Source: an uncultured Pelagibacteraceae bacterium
GTDB taxonomy: Bacteria; Pseudomonadota; Alphaproteobacteria; Pelagibacterales; Pelagibacteraceae
Length of the DNA: 56,878 nucleotides
Direction of reading: 5' to 3'
NCBI GenBank assembly: GCA_902541745.1
Contig: CACBRW010000004.1
Coordinates: 1 to 56,878 of the forward strand
In this document: positions 34,745 to 43,813 of the stretch, piece after piece
Layout of the letters: the number at the start of each line of letters is the position of its first letter
How positions within the stretch are numbered: position 1 is the first letter of the stretch
Notes under the pieces: model-generated
The model's database searches: none
Told to the model about the DNA's origin: nothing
Seen by the model: only the letters and a program-made list of their open reading frames with translations
Position numbers and translations under genes: made by a program

Positions 34745-34917
34745 TTCTATCTTTTGTGCTTCTTTTTTTTTACCTACCAGATATTGTTACTGCTAAAGAA
34801 CAAAAATAGACTAAAACATGACCGAATCGGAGGGTAAAAAGTTCTCATTTTCTTTTAAATGTTAGTGAGATTATCATAAATAAGATTAATTCTATAATAG
34901 TAATTTAATTTAATAAA

Positions 34918-36879
34918 ATGAGTAAAAAACTTTGGCAACCTTCTCTAATTGTAAAAAAAAATTCAAATTTATTTGCTTTTGAAAATTACATTTCAAAAAA
35001 ATTAAAAGTAAAATTTAATAGAAATTATAAAAAATTATTAAATTGGAGTATTAAAAATTCACCAGAATTTTGGAGTAAATTTTGGGATTTTAGCAAAATT
35101 AAGGGAATTAAAAGTAATAAAAATTTTAGAAAATCAAAGACTTTTTATAAAAATTTATTTTTACCAGGTAGCAGACTAAATTTTGGTGAAAATTTATTAT
35201 CTAAAAACAACAATGAAAAAGCAGTAACCTTTATTAGTGAAAATGGATTTAGAGAGGAAAGATCTTGGAGACAATTAAATTTAAATTCTAATAAAATTTC
35301 AAATTTTCTAAAAAAAATAAATATTAAAAAAGGAGATAGAGTAGCGGCCTATATGCCAAATACTATTCAAACTGTTGAAGCATTCATTGCTACAACATCC
35401 CTGGGGAGTATTTGGTCCTCTTGTAGTCCTGATTTTGGCTCTAAAGGTGTTATAGAAAGATTTTCTCAAATTAATCCAAAAGTTTTATTCATCACTGATC
35501 AGTATTTTTATAATGGAAAAAAAATAGATGTTTTAAATAGACTTCCAGAGATTTTAAAATTAATCCCATCAATTAAAAGTGTTGTAATTAGTAGCTATCC
35601 TGGAAAAAAGTTTATTAAAAATAAATATAAATTTAAAAAAATTAATTTATTTAAATGGAATGAATTAATGCAAACTAATGTTGAAAAAATTGATTTCAAA
35701 AGATTTGATTTTGAAACAGAGTTAGCAATTTTATATTCAAGCGGAACTACTGGAAAACCCAAATGTATTTGTCATAGATCTGGTGGTGTTTTAATTCAGC
35801 ATATGAAAGAACATCAATTACATTGTAATATTAAAGAAAACGATAACGTTTTTTACTTTACTACATGTGGATGGATGATGTGGAATTGGCTAGTTAGTTC
35901 ATTAGCCTCTAAGGCTTCTATTGTTCTGTTTGATGGATCTCCAATGTTCAAATCACCAGATTTACTCTTGAAAATAGCACAAAGAGAAAGAATAACTTTA
36001 TTTGGTATAAGTGCGAAGTATGTAGACGCTTTGAGAAAGTTTAAGCCAAAATTAAATTATAAATTCAAACTAAATAAATTAAGAACAATTTGTTCAACTG
36101 GCTCACCTCTCTCAAAGCAAAGTTTTAAGTACGTTTATAAGCATATTAAAAAAAATGTACACTTGTCATCTATTTCTGGTGGTACTGATATTGTTTCATG
36201 CTTCGTGTTAGGAAATTTATATCAGTCAGTAAATATAGGGGAAATACAAAACAAAGGTTTAGCTTTAGATGTAGATGTCTTCAATGACAAAGGAAAGTCT
36301 TTAAAAAATATTAAAGGAGAGCTTGTTTGTAAAAATCCTTTCCCATCAATGCCTTTAAAGTTTTGGAATGATAAAAAGGACATTAAATACAAGAATGCAT
36401 ATTTTAATAGATTTAAAAATATATGGCATCATGGTGATTATGCAGAAATAAAGAATAATGGTGGGTATATAATTCATGGTAGATCAGATACAACTTTAAA
36501 TCCGGGAGGTGTTCGGCTTGGAACAGCTGAGATATATTCAGAGGTTGAGAAGTTTAAAGAAATAAAAGAATCTATCGTTGTAGGACAATCTTGGGATAAT
36601 GATGTTAGAATAGTTTTATTTATTGTAATGAGCAAAAATTTTTTATTAACAAAAAAATTAATTAATAAAATAAAATTACAAATAAAAAAAAATGTATCCC
36701 CTAGGCATGTTCCTAGTAAAATTATTGTTGTTAAAGATATTCCTCGAACAAAAAGTGGTAAAATAGTTGAACTAGCGGTTAAAAGTACAATAGAAGGAAG
36801 TGAAATTAAAAATATTGAAGCTTTAGCTAATCCAGAATCTCTTGAACAATATAGCAAGATAAAAGAATTAAATATCTAA
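34918..36879 (+). CDS. aacS: Acetoacetyl-CoA synthetase (acetoacetate-CoA ligase)
   Basis: ANL ligase activating acetoacetate, linking ketone-body or polyhydroxybutyrate-type carbon to CoA pools. Family-specific N-terminus: YKKLLNWSIKNSPEFWSKFW and FLPGSRLNFGENLL. Core motifs: LYSSGTTGKPKCICHRSGG, TTCGWMMWNWLVSS, SISGGTDIVSCF, IWHHGDYAEI and the C-terminal VKDIPRTKSGKIVELAVK with the catalytic Lys. The 653-residue length is standard. It is preceded by a 173-base spacer in which I see no clear element. Confidence 0.92.
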   Translation: MSKKLWQPSLIVKKNSNLFAFENYISKKLKVKFNRNYKKLLNWSIKNSPEFWSKFWDFSKIKGIKSNKNFRKSKTFYKNLFLPGSRLNFGENLLSKNNNEKAVTFISENGFREERSWRQLNLNSNKISNFLKKINIKKGDRVAAYMPNTIQTVEAFIATTSLGSIWSSCSPDFGSKGVIERFSQINPKVLFITDQYFYNGKKIDVLNRLPEILKLIPSIKSVVISSYPGKKFIKNKYKFKKINLFKWNELMQTNVEKIDFKRFDFETELAILYSSGTTGKPKCICHRSGGVLIQHMKEHQLHCNIKENDNVFYFTTCGWMMWNWLVSSLASKASIVLFDGSPMFKSPDLLLKIAQRERITLFGISAKYVDALRKFKPKLNYKFKLNKLRTICSTGSPLSKQSFKYVYKHIKKNVHLSSISGGTDIVSCFVLGNLYQSVNIGEIQNKGLALDVDVFNDKGKSLKNIKGELVCKNPFPSMPLKFWNDKKDIKYKNAYFNRFKNIWHHGDYAEIKNNGGYIIHGRSDTTLNPGGVRLGTAEIYSEVEKFKEIKESIVVGQSWDNDVRIVLFIVMSKNFLLTKKLINKIKLQIKKNVSPRHVPSKIIVVKDIPRTKSGKIVELAVKSTIEGSEIKNIEALANPESLEQYSKIKELNI

Positions 36880-36889
36880 ATATATAAAA

Positions 36890-37315
36890 TTAACCACCAG
36901 GTCCTAAATTAGAAGGTTTTATTTTTATAATTTTCCATACACCAGATGCAGAAGTAATTATTTTATCATTACACTTTAGTTCACAAAATAAGAAGACAAG
37001 AGTATTGGTTTTTTTTAAAATTTTTGTATTACCAATAATTTCATCTCCAACTTTTGAAGCACCTATAAATTTTATATCTAAAGAAATGGTTACACATGGA
37101 GCATTTCCAGCCGCTCTGTGTGCAGCCGTTCCTGCACCTGCATCTATCAATGCAGATAAATAGCCACCGTGAGTTATTCCTGCAGCATTTAAATGATTTT
37201 CAGTAATTATAGACTTAAATTCATATTCATTTTCTGAAAGAGATCTAAATAAAACACCTCCATTGTGTTTCATAAATCCAGGTTTAATACTTATTTGTTC
37301 AAATTCTTTGCTCAT
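36890..37315 (-). CDS. PaaI-family hot-dog thioesterase
   Basis: Small acyl-CoA thioesterase, 141 residues. Hot-dog signatures: HLNAAGITHGGYLSALIDAGAGTA-type helix (Asn and catalytic Asp region) and VTISLDIKFIGASKVGDEI. The substrate is unknown; the convergent acetoacetyl-CoA synthetase gene suggests acyl-CoA metabolism. It lies six bases downstream of the 34-aa membrane peptide gene and may be cotranscribed with it and tRNA-Arg. Confidence 0.87.
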   Translation of the reverse strand: MSKEFEQISIKPGFMKHNGGVLFRSLSENEYEFKSIITENHLNAAGITHGGYLSALIDAGAGTAAHRAAGNAPCVTISLDIKFIGASKVGDEIIGNTKILKKTNTLVFLFCELKCNDKIITSASGVWKIIKIKPSNLGPGG

Positions 37316-37321
37316 AATTTT

Positions 37322-37426
37322 TTATAATACAAAAGTTAAGATTAATAAAATAATTAAAATAATTATAAAAAAATATATTACTGATTTTTGCAAAGATACT
37401 TTTAAAAGCCAATCAAACATTTCCAT
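37322..37426 (-). CDS. Small single-pass membrane peptide (34 aa), unknown
   Basis: A 34-codon ORF fills the space between tRNA-Arg and the thioesterase gene on the same strand. It starts after AAAAGGAAATGG, with a second ATG (MFDWLL) two codons in, and stops six bases before the thioesterase ATG. The product begins with an amphipathic WLLKVSLQKS stretch and ends in one long hydrophobic helix (IYFFIIILIILLILTFVL). No family recognised. High AT content makes hydrophobic ORFs common, so confidence is moderate. Confidence 0.45.
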   Translation of the reverse strand: MEMFDWLLKVSLQKSVIYFFIIILIILLILTFVL

Positions 37427-37434
37427 TTCCTTTT

Positions 37435-37511
37435 TGGTGGACCGCCCAGAACTCGAATCTGGAATCTCCCGGTTCGTAGCCGAGCGCCTTATCCAATTTG
37501 GCCAGCGGTCC
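37435..37511 (-). tRNA. tRNA-Arg (anticodon ACG)
   Basis: On the minus strand the acceptor GGACCGC pairs with GCGGTCC, then discriminator A and an encoded CCA. The anticodon loop CTACGAA in a CTCGG/CCGGG stem gives ACG, read as ICG after deamination, the major arginine CGN decoder. The T-arm has the GTTCGAGTC-like loop in TTCGAGT. Length with CCA is 77 bases. Confidence 0.95.
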
Positions 37512-37560
37512 TCATACTATTTTTCTAAACATACCAAAGTTACTGCATTTTTTGATTTTA

Positions 37561-37577
37561 TTAACAAATTTTGTTAA
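37561..37577. promoter_or_regulatory. Palindrome TTAACAAA-T-TTTGTTAA between tRNA-Arg and the PDH operon
   Basis: A 17-base odd-centred perfect palindrome in the divergent region. It ends 14 bases upstream of a TTGCAC -35-like box (37592-37597) that has TGATAA 17 bases downstream (37615-37620). The placement suits a transcription-factor site controlling the PDH genes, or an upstream element of the tRNA promoter. Confidence 0.5.
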
Positions 37578-37668
37578 ATAAAAATACAGCTTTGCACAAA
37601 AAAACTAATTAATGTGATAAAATAACATTAAACATACTTTTATTTGGGTATATAAACACTCTTTATAA

Positions 37669-40600
37669 ATGAGTGAAAAAATACTTGTACCTGACATTGG
37701 CGACTTTGAAAATGTTGAGGTTATAGAGATACTTGTAAAACCTGGTGATCAAATTAAAGAAAATGACTCAATAGTTACAATTGAAAGTGACAAATCAAGT
37801 GTTGAAATTCCTTCTACTGTCTCTGGAAAAGTAGATAATGTAGCAGTTAAAGTTGGTGACAAAGTTTCTAAGGGAGATTTATTGCTCAATCTTACATTAT
37901 CATCAAAAACATCATCTGAAATCACTCTTCCAAAAGATACAGAGAATATTATTAAACAAGCTGAAGAAGCAATGGCTGAAAAAAAAGAAGAAAAAGAAAT
38001 TATTAGAGAACCAGTAGTAGAGAAAAAACAATCTACAATTCAAGTTGTTAATGGTTCTGATATCGATCCACTCGAAACTCAAGATTGGTTGGATTCTTTG
38101 TCTGCGGTAATTTCCAAAGATGGAAATCACAGAGCCCATTTTTTGATAAAAGAATTAATTAATAAGGCTTATCGCGAAGGGGCAAATATTCCTTATACTC
38201 AAAATACTCCATACATCAATACAATACCTCCTGAGGCTGAAGTAAAGTCTAGTGGTGATCAAAATATTGAAAGAAGAATTAGATCGTTAATTAGATGGAA
38301 TGCAGCCGCGATGGTCGTACGTGCAAACAAAAAATATCCTGAGCTTGGTGGTCACATTGGTACATTTGCTTCTGCTGCAACATTATATGATGTTGGGATG
38401 AATCATTTTTGGAGAGCAAAAAATAACAAATTTGGTGGAGATTTAATTTATTTTCAAGGACACAGTGCTCCAGGAATGTATGCAAGAGCATTCTTAGAAG
38501 GCCGTTTAAATGAAAAACAACTTGATAGTTTTAGACAAGAGGTAAAGCCTGGAGGTTTATCTTCATATCCACACCCTTGGTTAATGCCAAAATTTTGGCA
38601 GTTCCCGACAGTATCTATGGGGTTAGGTCCGATGCTTGCTATATATCAAGCTAGGTACATGAAATATTTAATCAACAGAGGTTTGATTAAAGATGAAGGA
38701 AGAAAAGTATGGGCCTTTTTAGGTGATGGAGAAATGGATGAGCCAGAGTCTATGGGAGCAATTGGATTAGCTGCAAGAGAAAATTTAGATAATTTAATCT
38801 TTGTAATAAACTGTAATCTTCAAAGATTAGATGGTCCAGTTAGAGGTAATGGAAAAATTATTCAAGAGCTTGAGGGAAGTTTCAGAGGATCGGGATGGAA
38901 TGTAATCAAAGTTATTTGGGGATCATATTGGGATTCATTAATTGCAAATGACAAATCTGGTCATTTAGTAAAAGCTATGAATGAGACAGTCGACGGTGAA
39001 TATCAGGCAATGAAAGCTAGGAATGGTGCATACGTGAGAGAAAAATTTTTTGGAAAATACCCTGAAACTCTAGAACTAGTATCAAGCATGTCAGATACAG
39101 ATATTTGGAGACTTAATAGAGGTGGTCACGATCCTCACAAAGTTTTTGCTGCATATGATAAAGCGACCAAACATGAGGGAAGTCCGACAGTGATAATTGC
39201 AAAAACGATTAAAGGTTATGGAATGGGAAAATCAGGAGAAAGTGTAAATACTACTCATCAAACCAAAAAATTAGATGTTGATGACTTGATGTACTATAGA
39301 GATCGATTTGATGTTCCCTTAACAGATGAACAGGTGAGAAATATTGAATACTTTAGGCCTGACGAAAAATCTCCAGAAATAAAATACATAAAAGAAAAAA
39401 GAATTAAATTAGGTGGATATATACCCGAACGTTCGACTTTTGCTAAACCAATCAAAGCACCCTCAAAAGATATTTTTGATTTCATGAAAGTATCAACTGG
39501 TGAAAAAGAAATGTCTACTACTATGGCACTTGTGAGAATGTTAACAAATTTATTAAGGGATAAAAACATATCTCCTAGACTGGTTCCTATTATTCCTGAC
39601 GAAGCACGAACGTTTGGCATGGAAGGATTTTTTCAAAAAATAGGGATTTATGCACACGAAGGACAAAAATATGAACCTGAGGATGCAGCTCAATTAAGCT
39701 CTTATAGAGAAGATAAAAGTGGTCAAGTTTTAGAGGAAGGTATCAATGAAGCAGGTGCTATGTCTTCATGGATTGCAGCTGCCACCGCATATACTAATCA
39801 TGATATTGAAATGATCCCAATTTATATTTTTTATTCAATGTTTGGTTTCCAAAGGGTAGGAGATCTAGCTTGGGCAGCCGGTGATAGTCAAGCTAGAGGA
39901 TTTTTAGTGGGTGCAACAGCTGGGAGAACTACATTAGCTGGAGAAGGTTTACAACACCAGGATGGGCACAGTCATTTAATAGCATCAACTATTCCAAATT
40001 GTGTAACTTATGATCCTACATTTCATTATGAATTAGCAGTTATTTTTCGAGAAGGTCTTAAAAGAATGCATGAGAAAAATGAGAATGTTTTCTATTACAT
40101 TACAACAATGAATGAAAACTATTCACACCCAGAAATGCCAAAAGATAAAAATTGTGAGGAAGGCATTTTAAAGGGCATGTATAAAATAAAAGAATTTAAC
40201 AAATTCAAAAAAACTAAAATCCAACTTTTAGGATCAGGAACAATCTTAAGAGAAATGATGTCTGCTGCAGAGATTTTACAAAATGATTATCAAATTGACA
40301 GTGAGATATGGAGTGTAACAAGTTTTAATGAATTAAGAAAAGATGGAATGGAGGTAGAAAGGCATAACCTTTTGAACCCAGATAAAGAACCAAAAAAATC
40401 TTATGTTGAACAATGCTTAGGCAAAACTGAAGGCCCAATAATGGCTGCATCTGATTATATGAGAATGAATTCAGATCAAATCAGACCTTATACTAATAAA
40501 AGCTTTTATTCATTAGGAGCAGATGGTTTTGGAAGAAGTGATACAAGAAAAAATTTAAGAAAATTTTTTGAGGTAGATAAAGAACATTTGGTTGCTTACG

Positions 40601-40707
40601 GTTTAAGTATTTTAGCAAAAGAACAGCTTATTGCTTCTAAACATGCAAAAGAAGCAATGAAGAAGTATAATATTGATACTAACAAACCAATGCCAACGAA
40701 ATTATAA
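37669..40707 (+). CDS. aceE: Pyruvate dehydrogenase E1 (homodimeric AceE type) with N-terminal lipoyl domain
   Basis: Thiamine-diphosphate E1 that decarboxylates pyruvate and acetylates lipoyl groups of the PDH complex. Residues 1-78 form a complete biotinyl/lipoyl domain with target Lys42 in ESDKSSVEIPS. A Lys/Glu linker follows (about 85-125), and then an AceE of about 887 residues, the length of the whole E. coli enzyme. E1 marks: HIGTFASAAT, the thiamine motif GDGEMDEPES through INCNLQRLDGPVRGNG, and LAGEGLQHQDGHS. The lipoyl domain is close to that of the adjacent E2. E1 proteins normally lack it, so this is a domain fusion. Stop and aceF start overlap (TAATG). Confidence 0.93.
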   Translation: MSEKILVPDIGDFENVEVIEILVKPGDQIKENDSIVTIESDKSSVEIPSTVSGKVDNVAVKVGDKVSKGDLLLNLTLSSKTSSEITLPKDTENIIKQAEEAMAEKKEEKEIIREPVVEKKQSTIQVVNGSDIDPLETQDWLDSLSAVISKDGNHRAHFLIKELINKAYREGANIPYTQNTPYINTIPPEAEVKSSGDQNIERRIRSLIRWNAAAMVVRANKKYPELGGHIGTFASAATLYDVGMNHFWRAKNNKFGGDLIYFQGHSAPGMYARAFLEGRLNEKQLDSFRQEVKPGGLSSYPHPWLMPKFWQFPTVSMGLGPMLAIYQARYMKYLINRGLIKDEGRKVWAFLGDGEMDEPESMGAIGLAARENLDNLIFVINCNLQRLDGPVRGNGKIIQELEGSFRGSGWNVIKVIWGSYWDSLIANDKSGHLVKAMNETVDGEYQAMKARNGAYVREKFFGKYPETLELVSSMSDTDIWRLNRGGHDPHKVFAAYDKATKHEGSPTVIIAKTIKGYGMGKSGESVNTTHQTKKLDVDDLMYYRDRFDVPLTDEQVRNIEYFRPDEKSPEIKYIKEKRIKLGGYIPERSTFAKPIKAPSKDIFDFMKVSTGEKEMSTTMALVRMLTNLLRDKNISPRLVPIIPDEARTFGMEGFFQKIGIYAHEGQKYEPEDAAQLSSYREDKSGQVLEEGINEAGAMSSWIAAATAYTNHDIEMIPIYIFYSMFGFQRVGDLAWAAGDSQARGFLVGATAGRTTLAGEGLQHQDGHSHLIASTIPNCVTYDPTFHYELAVIFREGLKRMHEKNENVFYYITTMNENYSHPEMPKDKNCEEGILKGMYKIKEFNKFKKTKIQLLGSGTILREMMSAAEILQNDYQIDSEIWSVTSFNELRKDGMEVERHNLLNPDKEPKKSYVEQCLGKTEGPIMAASDYMRMNSDQIRPYTNKSFYSLGADGFGRSDTRKNLRKFFEVDKEHLVAYGLSILAKEQLIASKHAKEAMKKYNIDTNKPMPTKL

Positions 40708-41969
40708 TGTCAGAATCTGAAATTAAAGTACCTAATATTGGAGACTTTAAAGATGTTGAGGTTATTGAGGTATTAGTTGCCGAAGGTCAATCAATTAAAA
40801 AAAATGATGCCCTAATAACAATTGAAAGTGACAAATCTAGTGTAGAAATTCCGTCAAATTTAGAGGGTAAAATTAAAAATTTAAAAATAAAGGTGGGAGA
40901 CAAAGTTTCAGAGGGCGACTTAATTTTAACTATAGAAAGTACTTCAGAAGTTAAGAGGGAAGAGGTTAAAGAAAAACCAAAAATTGAAAAAGAGTCTAAA
41001 AAAATTGAGGTAATAAAACCTGAAATCCAAGAAAAAAAATTATCTAAAAATAATATTTCAGATATTGCATCTGCAAGTCCAAAAGCCAGAAAATTTGCTA
41101 GAGAACTTGGTGTAAATATTAATCAAGTAGTTGGAAGTCAGAAAGATGGCAGAGTTGTTGAAGATGATATTAAAAGATTTGTCTCTATTAATTCAAAAAA
41201 CGATGTTGTAGCAAAAGATAGTAAACCAGATAAAATAAAAAATGAATTTGAACATTCTGATTTTGGTGAAATAGAAATTAAAGATATACCAAGAGTTAAA
41301 AAATTATCATCGAAATATCTTACGAATTCATGGACAACAATTCCTCATGTTACAAATCATGATGAGGCCGATATAACAGAGATGGAAAGTTTTAGAAGTT
41401 CTTTAAAAGACATGTATACTAAAGAAAAAATTAAAATTACACCTCTAGCATTTATAATTAAAGCTTTAGTTGCATCTCTTAAGAAATTTCCTAGCTTTAA
41501 TTCTTCAATCGACGAAATTGAGACTGGAAAAATGACTTTAAAAAAATATTACCATATCGGGATAGCAGTTGATACGCCAAATGGATTAATGGTTCCAAAA
41601 ATAAGAAATGCAAATAACAAAAAAATTTCTCTGATAAGTAAAGAATTAAAAGAGGTAAGCGAACTTTGTAGAAATTTAAAAATTGATAAAAAAGAATTGT
41701 TTGGCGGCTCGATGACGATTACGAGTTTAGGTGGCATAGGAGGTTCATTTTTTACTCCTATAATTAATTATCCTGAAGTTGCTATATTAGGAGTAGGAAG
41801 ATCAGAAAAAAAACAAATTTTTATGAATGGAAAGTTTCAAACTAGGACTATGCTGCCAATTTCTTTATCTTATGATCACAGAATTATTGATGGAGCAGAA
41901 GCAGCTAGGTTTAATAATGATCTAAAAGAAAACTTAGGTAAAAATTTTGCCTATAAGCTAGCTGTCTAA
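40707..41969 (+). CDS. aceF: Dihydrolipoamide acetyltransferase (PDH E2)
   Basis: E2 core of the PDH complex. One lipoyl domain (residues 1-77, Lys43 in ESDKSSVEIPS), a charged linker, a peripheral-subunit-binding domain (about 123-160, SPKARKFARELGVNINQVVG) and the catalytic domain ending in the active-site YDHRIIDGAEAARF. At 420 residues it carries one lipoyl domain where E. coli has three; the fused domain on E1 may compensate. No E3 gene follows; a transporter gene comes next after six bases. Confidence 0.94.
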   Translation: MSESEIKVPNIGDFKDVEVIEVLVAEGQSIKKNDALITIESDKSSVEIPSNLEGKIKNLKIKVGDKVSEGDLILTIESTSEVKREEVKEKPKIEKESKKIEVIKPEIQEKKLSKNNISDIASASPKARKFARELGVNINQVVGSQKDGRVVEDDIKRFVSINSKNDVVAKDSKPDKIKNEFEHSDFGEIEIKDIPRVKKLSSKYLTNSWTTIPHVTNHDEADITEMESFRSSLKDMYTKEKIKITPLAFIIKALVASLKKFPSFNSSIDEIETGKMTLKKYYHIGIAVDTPNGLMVPKIRNANNKKISLISKELKEVSELCRNLKIDKKELFGGSMTITSLGGIGGSFFTPIINYPEVAILGVGRSEKKQIFMNGKFQTRTMLPISLSYDHRIIDGAEAARFNNDLKENLGKNFAYKLAV

Positions 41970-41975
41970 TTAAAA

Positions 41976-42869
41976 ATGAGTAAATCCATATCATTATTTA
42001 GTGCCTTACTGTGCACTTTTATTTGGGGAACAACTTTTATTGCCCAAGATACGGGTATGGATAATATTGGCCCTTTTACATTTAATGCTGTGAGGTTTTT
42101 TGTTGGTTTTATAGCCATAATTCCACTTATGATTTTATTTGAATTAAAAAATTTTAAATCAGAATTTAAATTAGATAAAAAAACTTTCATAATTTATTCA
42201 TTATTAATTGGAATTTCTTTATTCTTAGGCTCAGCACTACAACAAGTTGCTTTGCTTTACACAGATGTTGCAAACGCTGCTTTTTTTACAATTTTTTATG
42301 TGCCAATGGTACCGATTATCATTTTTTTGTTTGGTAAAAAATCAATGCATTGGAGTGTATGGCCTTCTGTAGTTCTATGTTTAATTGGAGGATATTTATT
42401 AACAAATTTTCATGATGCAACAGTAAGATTAGGAGATACTTTAGTTGTTCTCGGAGCTCTATTTTGGAGCACCCATATCATTTTTACTGGGATCATTATA
42501 ACTAAATACAATCTGCCACTTACTTTAGGAGCTGCGCAGACTTTAGTTGTGGCTATTTTTTCATTTATAATCGGAATTGTTTATGAAGAGTTTATTTTAA
42601 GTAATATTTTAATGGAAATTTATTCAATTTTATATGCAGGTATTTTATCTGGTGGATTTGCATTTGTATTACAAATTTATGCACAGCGTAACATTACTCC
42701 AGCACCTGCAGCTATAATTTTTTCCCTTGAAGGTGTATTTGCTACTTTAGCTGCTTGGTTTATTTTAAATCAAATTCTAGATGTTAATAATTTACTTGGA
42801 TGCTTTTTTATTCTATGTGGAGTTCTTTTATCCCAATTACTACCTTTAGTTAAAAAAAAGTATATTTAG
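41976..42869 (+). CDS. EamA/DMT-family transporter
   Basis: Ten-helix drug/metabolite transporter-type permease, 297 residues, with two EamA repeats. The first begins ALLCTFIWGTTFIAQDTGMD, the second near LGALFWSTHIIFTGI, and the end PAAIIFSLEGVFATLAAWF is the conserved second-repeat helix 9 region. The substrate cannot be predicted. It closely follows aceF and converges on uppP with overlapping ends. Confidence 0.88.
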   Translation: MSKSISLFSALLCTFIWGTTFIAQDTGMDNIGPFTFNAVRFFVGFIAIIPLMILFELKNFKSEFKLDKKTFIIYSLLIGISLFLGSALQQVALLYTDVANAAFFTIFYVPMVPIIIFLFGKKSMHWSVWPSVVLCLIGGYLLTNFHDATVRLGDTLVVLGALFWSTHIIFTGIIITKYNLPLTLGAAQTLVVAIFSFIIGIVYEEFILSNILMEIYSILYAGILSGGFAFVLQIYAQRNITPAPAAIIFSLEGVFATLAAWFILNQILDVNNLLGCFFILCGVLLSQLLPLVKKKYI

Positions 42870-43630
42870 TAAATTAAATCAAATAAAAATAAAGCAATTA
42901 CAATTCTATAAATTACGAACGCATTCATTGAAAATTTATTTATATAAATTAAAAAGAATTTAACTGTTAGAAAAGAAAAAATAAAAGAAGATATAATTGC
43001 GATAACAACTAGGTAATTAAACTGAATTGATTGCTCAAAAATATCTTTTAAGCTTAAGACACTAGCTCCAGCCAATGCTGGGATTGAAAGTAAAAAAGAT
43101 ATCTTACTTGAGTCTACTCTATTAAATTTTAAAATTCTTGCAGCTGTTATAGCAATTCCTGCCCTACTCACTCCAGGTACAAGAGAGAAAATTTGGAAAA
43201 TACCTATAAATATTATTGATTGAAAATTTAAATTTGAAGAAATTTTTTTATCAAATCGATTTTTGTCTGAGATGTATAAAATTATTGCGAATATTAAAGT
43301 AGTCCAAGCAATGACTTCTAAATTTCTTAACTGATAAATTAAATTTGTACTATAAAGTATGTATCCAACAATTATTAATGGAATAGATCCTAATACAATT
43401 AAATTTAAAATTTTTTTATTTTTTCTGATATCAAACAATTCATCTTTAAAAAAATAAATTATAGCTATTAGTGAACCTAGATGGAGGCTGATATCAATAA
43501 GCAAAGAACTAGATTTAAATTCATATAAAGTAGAAACTAAAATTAAATGTGCAGAAGAACTAATAGGAAGAAATTCAGATATTCCTTGAATTGCAGAAAG
43601 AATTAAAACTTCTATAATATTTTGAAACAT
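42866..43630 (-). CDS. uppP: Undecaprenyl-diphosphatase UppP (BacA)
   Basis: Integral membrane phosphatase that recycles undecaprenyl pyrophosphate for peptidoglycan and polysaccharide synthesis. Motifs: QGISEFLPISSSAHL near residue 14 (catalytic Glu and Ser region) and the second motif PGVSRAGIAI. At 254 residues and with about eight hydrophobic helices it is family-typical. Monocistronic on minus, divergent from gltD across 183 bases. Confidence 0.94.
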   Translation of the reverse strand: MFQNIIEVLILSAIQGISEFLPISSSAHLILVSTLYEFKSSSLLIDISLHLGSLIAIIYFFKDELFDIRKNKKILNLIVLGSIPLIIVGYILYSTNLIYQLRNLEVIAWTTLIFAIILYISDKNRFDKKISSNLNFQSIIFIGIFQIFSLVPGVSRAGIAITAARILKFNRVDSSKISFLLSIPALAGASVLSLKDIFEQSIQFNYLVVIAIISSFIFSFLTVKFFLIYINKFSMNAFVIYRIVIALFLFDLIY

Positions 43631-43743
43631 TGTTTCTTCGTAACTTATAAAGTATTTATTTAAAACAATTCGATTTAAGCATAATAGCTATGCAATAATT
43701 AAAAACGTGTTAATTGGCGGTAATAATTTGAAAATTAAGGTCA

Positions 43744-43776
43744 ATGTATATGACCTATTTTATGCTTTATATACAT
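43744..43776. promoter_or_regulatory. ATGTATAT/ATATACAT dyad upstream of gltD
   Basis: An 8-bp perfect inverted repeat (43744-43751 with 43769-43776) separated by 17 bases, ending 37 bases before the gltD ATG. It may be an operator or leader hairpin for the glutamate synthase operon. In AT-rich DNA such dyads can be chance, so this is tentative. Confidence 0.3.
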
Positions 43777-43813
43777 AAATCAGGGTATATTTTGCCAAAA
43801 ATTAAATAATATT

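Noticed and set aside
34818-34865. 15-codon ORF in the helicase/aacS spacer
   Set aside because: Too short, no ribosome-binding site, no hydrophobic or repeat signature; the spacer 34745-34917 shows nothing else clear.
37263-37577. 104-codon plus ORF across the tRNA-Arg locus
   Set aside because: Runs antisense through the tRNA and the small membrane ORF; composition reflects tRNA sequence.
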